Shown here piece after piece: positions 55,850 through 64,000 of a stretch of DNA of 64,000 nucleotides. Location: NCBI GenBank assembly GCA_028583605.1, contig CM053327.1:44196559-44260558 (forward strand), in the 5' to 3' direction. This DNA is from Dastarcus helophoroides. Its lineage: Eukaryota > Arthropoda > Insecta > Coleoptera > Bothrideridae. The position numbers were made by a program, and so were the translations under genes. The notes under the pieces were generated by a model. That model was given only the letters and a program-made list of their open reading frames with translations. It was not told where the DNA came from and searched no databases. Every line of letters starts with the position of its first letter. Positions within the stretch are counted from its first letter, which is position 1.

Positions 55850-56022
55850 CAAAAAGTCCAAATACCGTTTTCGATTTTGTTAGATCTCGTCAGTTTGGTA
55901 TATCCAACTCGAGTTGGATGTACCAAACTGACGAGATCTAACAAGATCAAAACCGATACTTGCTTTCCAAACTTTGAACCTAATAAATGTTCAAACCTAT
56001 TGGTCTGTGCATTAGAATCCTC
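55850..56022. repeat. Family A foldback with two opposed hammerhead motifs
   Basis: Left and right arms meet at CAACTCGAGTTG near 55910. The minus-strand motif has CUGACGA, a stem II with one mismatch, GAAA, and CCAAA/UUUGG as stem I. The plus-strand motif has CUGACGA and GAUC/GAUC but AAAA in place of GAAA. Both are probably inactive. Confidence 0.75.
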
Positions 56023-57500
56023 GTCTTCTGGGAACTTTTTCCTAGAGAGCAACCGCTTCGCTGGGTGGCAGTATTCCAACTGTTGGTAGCTCAGCTACCT
56101 ACGATTTACTATACACGCCGCCTGGAGGGCTGCATGAATTTGTAGTCTAGGTTGCATTCTACTTGCATACCAAAGGAAGTGTTGAATGTTGGTCGATTGG
56201 GCCTTCTTAACCTATGCATGCCTAGTGATGCATTTTCGCATCAATTGGAAATGCAAATACATAACTCTAGCTGTAACTCAATGGGCTTACTCCTGCCTTA
56301 CAGAGGCTATCACAGCGGTTACGGGGGGAGGGGCAGGTGTTAAATGACACTAGAACTATATAAGTGTATAATAATGTATAGGAAACATTCTGCACTTCTT
56401 TAGTTTTGCGGTAAACTAAAGGAAACCTCGATGAATACTTCTTAATAAAGAAGCTAGGCCATCGATTTACAGAGGATGTTCTATCCCAGAGGTTAACACG
56501 GCTTTCTTCACTATCCTTCCAGCAAAATCTCACCGCCTATTACGTAATCAATTACGTTATAAGGAGTCTGGGTTGGTAAATCATATTCGAATGAATAAGT
56601 GTATGACAAAGAAAACTCTTTCATTCTTGTAGAACATCAAAGGAAGTCTAATGCACAGACCAATAGGTTTGAACATTTATTAGATTCGAAGTTTGGAAAC
56701 CAAATACCATTTTCGATCTTGTTAGATCTCGTCAGCTTGATATAGCCAACTCGAGCTGGATATACCAAACTGACGAGATCTAACAAGATCGAAACCGGTA
56801 CTTGCTTTCCAAACTTCGAATCTAATAAACCTATTGGTCTGTGCATTAGAATCCTCGTCTTCTGGGAACTTTTTCCTAGAGAGCAACCGCTTCGCTAGGT
56901 GGGAGTGTTCCAACTGTTGGTAGCTCAGCTACCTATGATTCACTGTACACGCCGCCTGGAGGGCTGCATGAATTTGTAGTCTAGGTTGCATTCTACTTGC
57001 ATACCAAAGGAAGTCTTGATCGTTAGTCGATTGGGCCTTCTTAACCTATGCATGCCGAGTGATGCATTTTCGCATCAATTTGAAATGCGAACACGTAACT
57101 CTAGCTGTAACTCAATTGGCTTATTCCTGTATTACAGGGGCTATCACATCGGTTACGGGGGGGGGGGGGGTTAAATGACACTGGAACGATATAAGTGTAT
57201 AATAATGTACAAGAAACATTTTGCACTTCTTTAGTTTTGCGGTAAACTAAAGGAAACCTTGATGCATACTTCTTAATAAAGAAGAGCTCTTCTTAATAAA
57301 GGAGAGCTCTTCTTAATAAAGATCTGCCATCGATTTGGATATTCTGTCCCAAAGAAGTTTACACGGCTTTCTTTACTTTCCTTCCAGCAAAACTTCACTT
57401 CCTATTACGTAATCAATTACGTTATAAGGAGTCAGTCGTTAAATAATATTGGAATGGAATGAGCGTATGACAAAGAAAACTCTTTGGTTTTTGTAGAGCA
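56023..57500. repeat. Direct duplication, period 834 bp
   Basis: The block from CCTCGTCTTCTGGGAAC through GCATTCTACTTGCATACC and beyond occurs at about 56018-56640 and again at about 56850-57500 (for example 56152 and 56986, offset 834). Each copy follows a family A foldback, so the duplicated unit includes foldback plus block. A third, partial copy starts near 57500. The second copy has a G-run near 57158 and a triplicated 18-bp CTTCTTAATAAAG motif near 57265-57320. Confidence 0.85.
56640..56855. repeat. Family A foldback, near-perfect palindrome
   Basis: Both arms run from TCTAATGCACAGACCAATAG inward, meeting near CAACTCGAGCTGG (56748-56760). The plus-strand arm has CUGACGA (56770-56776), GAUC-UAACAA-GAUC, GAAA (56791-56794), ACCGGU and A at 56800, but stem I has only three central pairs. 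The minus-strand arm has CUGACGA and stem II, but AUGG replaces the stem III sequence. Confidence 0.8.
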
Positions 57501-57599
57501 CCAACATTTTCATTGGTTGATTGGGCCTTCTTAATCCATACCAAGTGTTGCATTTTCGCATCAATTTCAAATGCATTTATGTAACTCTAGACGTGACTT

Positions 57600-60500
57600 T
57601 GTTAATAAAGAAGCTCAACTGTCGACATGAGGAAAGCCCTCCTGTTCCAAAAAGGTTGCGTCGACTTTCTTTAAAAATGTGGATGCGACGAAACCTCGAA
57701 TTCGAACGAATCCAATGTACACGTCTTAATTAAGACGCTCAGCTTCCCTACTAGGTTCAGCTGCATGCGCAGACCTTCTTTTAAGAAGAAGTCAATGCAC
57801 GATAAAACTTTGAATTCGACTAAACAGAAAAAGACGATTGCCATCTCATGCATTATGATTTTTTAAGCAGATACAAATGACATGAGGACAAGGTTTTTGT
57901 GGCAAACCAAAGAAAAGTTTCTATTATTCGTCGATCGGCTCAGATGCATATTCTTAGTAAGACAACTTAAGTGTTCATATGCAGAGCTCTGTCCCAAAGA
58001 GATTCCGCCGACCTTCTTTAAAAAGAAAGTGGACGCGACGAAACCCCGAAATCGACCGAATCCTATGAACACTATCTTATGTATAGACGTTCAACCAATG
58101 CTTCCCAGAAAGGTTCAGCTGGACGTTTAGACCTTCTTTCAATGCGCGATAACATGTTGGATCCGAATGAACAGAAAAAGATTATCCTCTCATGCACAAT
58201 GCATTTTTTAGACAGATACAATTGGATGGCACGAGGACAAGGTCTTTGTGGCAAACCAAGGGAACTTTTTTATTATTCGTCGATCGATATTCTTACTAGG
58301 ACAGGTTAGCTGTCGACAGGCACAGACGTGTTCCAACGAGATTCCGCCGATCTTCTTTAAAAAGAAAGTGGATGCGGCGAAACCTCGAAATCGAACGAAT
58401 CCTATGTAGACGTCTTAACAGACGCTCAGCCAGTGCTTCCCAAATAGGTTCAGCTGCACGCGCAAGCCTTCTTTCAATGCGCGATAACATTTTGGATTCG
58501 AATAAACAGAAAAAGACTATTGTCATCTTATGCACAATGATTTTTTTAAGCAGATATAAATGGCATGTGGACAAGGTTTTGGCAAACCATAGGAGGATTT
58601 TATTGTTCGTCGATTGGACCAGATACATATTCTTACTAAGAGAGCTTAGCTGTCGACAGGCGCAGACGTGTCGCAACGAGATTCCGCCGACCTTCTTTAA
58701 AAAGAAAGTGGATGCGACGAAACCTCGAAATCGAACGAATCCTAGGTACACGTCTTAATAGACGCTCGGCCAGTGCTTCCCAAATAGGTTCAGCTGCACG
58801 CGCAAGCCTTCTTTCAATGCGCGATAACATTTTGGATTCGAATGAACAGAAAAAGACGATTAATCATCTCATGCTCAATGATTTTTTTTAAGCGGACACA
58901 AATTGCACGAGGACAAGGATTTGGAAAGCCAGGGGAAGTTTTAATTGTTCGGCGATCAGCCCAGATGCATATTCTTACGAGAGCTTAGCTGTCGACAGGC
59001 ACAGAAGTGTCCCAACGAGATTCCGTTGACTTTCTTTAAAAAGAAAGTGGATGCGACGAAACCTCGAAATCAAACGAATCCTAGGTACACGCCTTAACAG
59101 ACGCTTAGCCAGTGCCTCCCAAATAGGTTCAGTTGCACGCGCAAGCCTTCTTTTAATGCGTGATAACATTTTGAATTCGAATGAACAGAAAAAGACGATT
59201 ATCATCTCATGCTCAATGATTTTTTTAAGCAGACACAAATCGCACGAGGACAAGGATTTGGAAAACCAGAGCAAGTTTTAATTCTTCGTCGATCCGCCCA
59301 GATGCATATTCTTACGAGAGCTTAGCTGTCGACAGGCACAGACGTGTCCCAACGAGATTCCGCCGATCTTCTTTAAAAAGAAAATGGATGCGACGAAACC
59401 TCGAAATCGAACGAATCCTAGGTACACGTCTTAACAGACGCTCGGCCAGTGCTTCCCAAATAGGTTCAGTTGCACGCGCAAGCCTTCTTTCAATGCGCGA
59501 TAACATTTTGAATTCGAATGAACAGAAAAAGACGATTATCATCTCATGCTCAATGATTTTTTTAAGCAGACACAAATCGCACGAGGACAAGGATTTGGAA
59601 AACCAGAGCAAGTTTTAATTCTTCGTCGATCCGCCCAGATGCATATTCTTACGAGAGCTTAGCTGTCGACAGGCACAGACGTGTCCCAACGAGATTCCGC
59701 CGATCTTCTTTAAAAAGAAAATGGATGCGACGAAACCTCGAAATCGAACGAATCCTAGGTACACGTCTTAACAGACGCTCGGCCAGTGCTTCCCAAATAG
59801 GTTCAGTTGCACGCGCAAGCCTTCTTTCAATGCGCGATAACATTTTGGATTCGAATGAACAGAAAAAGACGATTATCATCTCATGCTCAATGATTTTTTT
59901 AAGCAGATGCAAATCGCACGAGGACTAGGTTTTGGAAAACCAGGGGGAGTTTTAATTGTTCGTCGATCCGCCCAGATGCATATTCTTACTACGAGAGCTT
60001 AGCTGTTGACAGGCACAGACGTGTCCCAACGAGATTCCGCCGACCTTCTTTAAAAAGAAAGTGAATGCGACGAAACCTCGAAATCGAACGAATCCTAGGT
60101 ACACGTCTCAACAGACGCTCAGCCAGTGCTTCCCAAATAGGTTCAGTTGCACGCGCAAGCCTTGTTTCAATGCGCGATAACATTTTGGATTCGAATGAAC
60201 AGAAAAAGACGATTATCATCTTATGTTCAATGGTTTTTTTAAGCAGGCACAAATCGCACGAGGACACAAATCGCACGAGGACAAGGTTTTGGAAAACCAG
60301 GGGAAGTTTTAATTGTTCGGCGATCGGCCCAGATGCATATTCTTACTACGAGAGCTTAGCTGTCGACAGGCACAGACGTGTCCCAACGAGATTCCGCCGA
60401 CCTTCTTTAAAAAGAAAGTGGATGCGACGAAACCTCGAAATCGAACGAATCCTAGGTAACACGTCTCAACAGACGCTCGGCCAGTGCCTTCCCAAATAGA

Positions 60501-61490
60501 TTCAGTTGCACGCGCAAGCCTTCTTTCAATGCGCGATAACATTCTGGATTCGAATGAACAGAAAAAGACGATTAATCATCTCATGCTCAATGATTTTTTT
60601 TAAGCAGACACAAATCGCACGAGGACAAGGATTTGGAAAACCAGGGGAAGTTTTAATTGTTCGGCGATCGGCCCAGATGCATATTCTTACTACGACAGCT
60701 TAGCTGTCGACAGGCACAGACGTGTCCCAACGAGATTCCGCCGACCTTCTTTAAAAAGAAAGTGAATGCGACGAAACCTCGAAATCGAACGAATCCTAGG
60801 TACACGCCTTAACAGACGCTTAGCCAGTGCCTCCCAAATAGGTTCAGTTGCACGCGCAAGCCTTCTTTCAATGCGTGATAACATTTTGAATTCGAATGAA
60901 CAGAAAAAGACGATTATCATCTCATGCTCAATGATTTTTTTAAGCAGACACAAATCGCACGAGGACAAGGATTTGGAAAACCAGGGGAAGTTTTAATTGT
61001 TCGTCGATCCGCCCAGATGCATATTCTTACGAGAGCTTAGCTGTCGACAGGCACAGACGTGTCCCAACGAGATTCCGCCGATCTTCTTTAAAAAGAAAGT
61101 GGATGCGACGAAACCTCGAAATCGAACGAATCCTAGGTACACGTCTTAACAGACGCTCGGCCAGTGCTTCCCAAATAGGTTCAGTTGCACGCGCAAGCCT
61201 TCTTTCAATGCGCGATAACATTTTGGATTCGAATGAACAGAAAAAGACGATTAATCATCTCATGCTCAATGATTTTTTTAAGCAGATATAAATGGCATGT
61301 GGACAAGGTTTTCGCAAACCATGGGAGGTTTTTATTGTTCGTCGATCGGACCAGATGCATATTCTTACTGCGAGAGCTTAGCTGTCGACAGGCGCAGACG
61401 TGTCCCAACGAGATTCCGCCGACCTTCTTTAAAAAGAAAGTGGATGCCACGAAACGTCGAGGTCGAAGGAGCCCAATATACACTTCTTAA
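57600..61490. repeat. 337-345-bp satellite, about twelve copies
   Basis: The landmark GATGCGACGAAACCTCG recurs at about 57682, 58032 (variant), 58371, 58710, 59049, 59386, 59723, 60062, 60420, 60764, 61101 and 61440 (variant). Central copies (59049-61101) are the most alike. Each unit contains the short inverted repeat CTTTCTTTAAAAAGAAAG. Open frames of about 60-150 codons run on both strands but shift between units. The sequence is unrelated to the 338-bp satellite at 32757 despite the similar length. Confidence 0.95.
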
Positions 61491-61494
61491 TAAA

Positions 61495-62075
61495 GAAGGT
61501 TACCTGCTGCTTCTAAAAGAGATGCAGTCGCTGCTTCTAAAAGAGATGCAGTCGCTGCTTCCCAAAGAGATGCAGTCGCTGCTTTCCAAAGAAATGCAGT
61601 CGCTGCTTCCCAAAGCGATACAAACGCTGCTTCAAAAAGAGGTACAGCAGCTGCTTCCCAAAGAGATGCAGTCGCTGTTTCCCAAAGAGATACAAACGCT
61701 GCTTCAAAAAGAGGTACAGCAGCTGCTTCCCAAAGAGTGCATCAGCTGCTTCTCAAGGAGTGCAGCCGCTGCTTCCCAAAGAGATGCGGCCGCTGCTGCC
61801 CAAAGATATACAAACGCTGCTTCCTAAAGAGTGCATCAGCTGCTTCCTAAAGAGTGCAGCCGCTGCTTCCCAAAGAGTGCAGCCGCTGCTTCCCAAAGAT
61901 GGCAGCCGCTGCTTCCCAAAGAGTGTAGCCGCTGTTTCCCAAAGAGACACAGACTCTAAAGAGGTGCAGCCGCTGCTTTCTAAAGAGGTGCAGCCGCTGC
62001 TTCCCAAAGAGGTGCATCAGCTGATTCCCAAAGAGTGCGGCCGCTGCTTCCCAAACAGATGCAGTCTCGCACTCA
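61495..62075. repeat. 24-bp minisatellite (about 24 units)
   Basis: The unit is GCAGTCGCTGCTTCCCAAAG plus AGAT. The first half keeps a 24-bp period, which in one frame would give LLPKEMQS repeats; later units are 21-23 bp and shift the frame. Its composition is GC-richer than anything else in the window. Confidence 0.9.
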
Positions 62076-62650
62076 AGTCTTCCTTAATGGCGGCTCTTCG
62101 CTCTCGTCGAGGCTCCTCGCCGAGGCTTCTCGCCGAACAGACATTTGACAGGACAAATGTAACTGCGAGCGCTATATCTATCCTCTCGGTTGTCGAGCTT
62201 GTTTCCTTTGACTCGATCCCAAAAACTGACTCGGAGCACTTCAGAGGCGAACGGAAACAAAGCGAGTCAAAAAGTCCACATTCTCGCAATCGAGATCCCT
62301 CGTATCGTCTCGGCGAGAGTGAAGAGCCAGCTTAAAAGGAAGCGTGAGTATGTGACGAAGTTTTCCGACTCCAGCGAGTTAAAAGGGAAACATTCTAAAA
62401 TCCATAAGTGTCCTAAAATTATGAAATTTTCAGCAATTATAATGGCCAATTTTTTTGCGTTAGCCGTTGGTCTGTTAATCTCTCTGTATAATTCTCGCTC
62501 TCCGGCAAAACAAATCTTCAAATCTCGTTGAAACTTTAGGGAGCGTTCTACTTTTAGTTCGATGTTTAAAAACTGATTTTCTAGACTGGAGCCAACTTTA
62601 CCTGAAACAATATTATAAGAATTTAAGTTCTTGAAATACTCAATACTCAA
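62076..62650. other. GC-richer unassigned segment
   Basis: CG-rich for this window (CTCTCGTCGAGGCTCCTCG and similar). Three overlapping frames on both strands (61760-62335, 62190-62531, 62267-62650) are open, but none resembles a known protein. It could be the end of the satellite domain or a promoter/first-exon region of an unseen gene. Confidence 0.3.
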
Positions 62651-63144
62651 TTATGTAGGACAGCCCCAAAAATTGCACCCAATTAAAGATTTGCTCTCAA
62701 AGTCTTTTGGGATTCGGAGAAAAAACTACTTCATTTGAAAAGTGCTTCTTTACTTGATTCACAGTAAGTTGCGAAGGGCTTACAAGACGATTTAGTGAAG
62801 GTCTCGTCTTAGCAAGAAAGCGGATATGTCCTTTCAAATACCTCTGTTAAAAAACAGCTAAATATAAGAACTAAACTGATGATTGATGAATTGTGGTCCC
62901 AATGAACACAAAAGAAGCTTGGAATTCTCCTAGAAATAAATGAAAAATGTTGACCACGATCAAAAAATTTTGACAATAGTTGCTTCGATAAAACGAAATT
63001 TTAAAAATGTAGCTTGAGTTAGAACGTATCCTTCCGTCCTCACAGCTCATATGTCAGCATTATGTGCGTTTTTATCAACCAGAGGCGAATCCTTCTGAAA
63101 GGAAAATGAAAAGACCAACAAAAAATTAAAATAGAAGAAGAACC

Positions 63145-63375
63145 CCTGAAACCAAGAAAGATTACAAAACACAACAAACGTTGCTCTAACGCGTTTCGAC
63201 AGCCAAGCTGTCACCTTCAGAGAGATACCGTTAGTATCTCTCTGAAGATGACAGTTTGGCTGTCGAAACGCTTTAGAGCAACGTTTGTTGTGTTTTTTAA
63301 TCTCTCTTGGTTTCAGGAGACAAGTTCTGTATTTCAGTTTTTGAGGACAACCAAGGACGAGTTCGTTCCACCAAA
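63145..63375. repeat. Family B foldback element (copy at right edge)
   Basis: The right outer end is present (GGACAACCAAGGACGAGTTC to TTCCACC) and the left outer end is missing. Plus strand: CUGAAGA (63242-63248), extra U, stem II GACAGU/GCUGUC, GAAA (63265-63268), but stem III is altered (GCUUU). Minus strand: core CUGAAGG, stem II GACAGC/GCUGUC and ACGCGU intact. Confidence 0.82.
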
Positions 63376-64000
63376 AAAAGAAAAGCCAACCATATCAGAG
63401 ACGAAAGAAATGCTGATGTGGAAGAACACAGTTTGATTTACGAAAAAGAATTGATACCACTAATTTTTTTTTTATTTCAGACGCAGATCCTATTAGTTAT
63501 GGGCTATATAGGATATTTGTGTCAGTGAGGTCCTTTTTAAGAAACGTTATTTCCTTAAAATGAAATGAAAGCGAACCCTGGTTCGGTGTTAGCAAATCTT
63601 TATATGAAAAATTTATTTTCGTTTTTTTTTGATGTAGTAAAAAACATAATATTTCCGGTCAATAAGGATCTACCATGAAGAATAGTAAATTATTATATGA
63701 AAAACTAGATAAAAAATATTTAGTCTTACGACTGTTGACAGTAAATTTTTGTAATAAACTGTATGAACGTATCGTTTCATGAATAACTATTTGTTTTTTT
63801 AGATAAAAAAACTATGATCCACATTTGCTCTGTAAAAAAGAATGACAGGACAGGAAGCAATTTATTATTAATTAAACTATGGCTCCCTTAAGCAACAGCA
63901 CTAATCAAAATTATTAAAATTACGCGTAACAAAAGAAATTAAAATTCGTTCAGAATTCCTGCCCAAAGATTACAAAGTCTAATCATTAAGGAAATCATAT
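63376..64000. other. No gene recognised
   Basis: AT-rich sequence without coding frames, repeats or structured elements that I can support. Confidence 0.4.

Noticed and set aside
57671..61291. Arginine-rich frames on both strands of the 337-bp satellite (MRRNLEIERILG and the opposed MLSRIERRLARA)
   Set aside because: Open frames on both strands at once in a GC-richer tandem repeat are expected by chance; frames shift between units and no known domain is present.
61297..62335. Two overlapping frames through the 24-bp minisatellite as a repetitive protein gene
   Set aside because: The unit length drifts to 21-23 bp, the frames have no supported start or splice signals, and there is no similarity to a known protein.
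62190..62531. 113-codon frame with a hydrophobic segment (ANFFALAVGLLISLY)
   Set aside because: A single hydrophobic stretch is weak evidence; no conserved motif, and an equally long frame lies on the other strand.

Overview
This window is animal nuclear DNA, almost certainly from an insect or other arthropod. It is AT-rich, has short GT-AG introns, and carries mariner, Tc1, pogo, hAT and non-LTR elements plus several satellite families. I recognise one conserved host gene: Gdap2 (macro-domain protein), on the minus strand. Five of its coding exons can be joined without a phase break: 22998-22820, 22383-22241, 22148-22016, 21964-21855 and 2545-2306. The rest, including the expected CRAL-TRIO part, lies beyond position 1. 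The intron between the fourth and fifth exons is 19.3 kb. It holds a 14.6-kb satellite array (about 397-bp units built from four ~100-bp subunits), two Tc1 elements that were duplicated together with the satellite, a pogo/Tigger remnant and a 2-kb minisatellite of 26-bp units.

Upstream of Gdap2 the window is a nest of mobile DNA. At 24125-27902 a mariner is split by a 5'-truncated RNase H-bearing non-LTR element and again by a 132-bp insertion with a 9-bp target duplication. At 28018-29744 is a probable hAT-like element with ~140-bp tandem repeats. At 31373-38282 is a 6.9-kb non-autonomous hAT-like element carrying a very homogeneous 338-bp satellite. At 40317-41163 and 41374-44976 are two more hAT-like elements with perfect 8-bp target duplications. 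At 46470-49784 is a nearly complete pogo-superfamily transposon with introns and one frameshift in a T-run. At 52212-54119 is a mellifera-type mariner broken by two oppositely oriented LINE 3' ends. From 55850 to 62075 come foldbacks, an 834-bp direct duplication, a second satellite (337-340 bp) and a 24-bp minisatellite.

The most interesting signal is RNA-level. Three unrelated repeat families carry hammerhead-ribozyme architecture: CUGANGA core, stem II, GAAA, very short stem III, and a stem I closing strand. Family C (50567-51867) is a head-to-tail tandem repeat resembling animal retrozymes or Penelope pseudo-LTRs. Family A (27701-27832; 55850-56022; 56640-56855; fragment near 19190) has one copy with all core residues and a perfect 8-bp stem I. 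Family B is a foldback element present in seven full or partial copies whose stem II shows compensatory changes. No Penelope reverse transcriptase is visible here, so these are probably non-autonomous.

The sequence between these elements (1700-2305, 23021-24120, 29745-31364, 38291-40308, 44985-46467, 54122-55395, 62650-63144, 63376-64000) shows no gene I can support.
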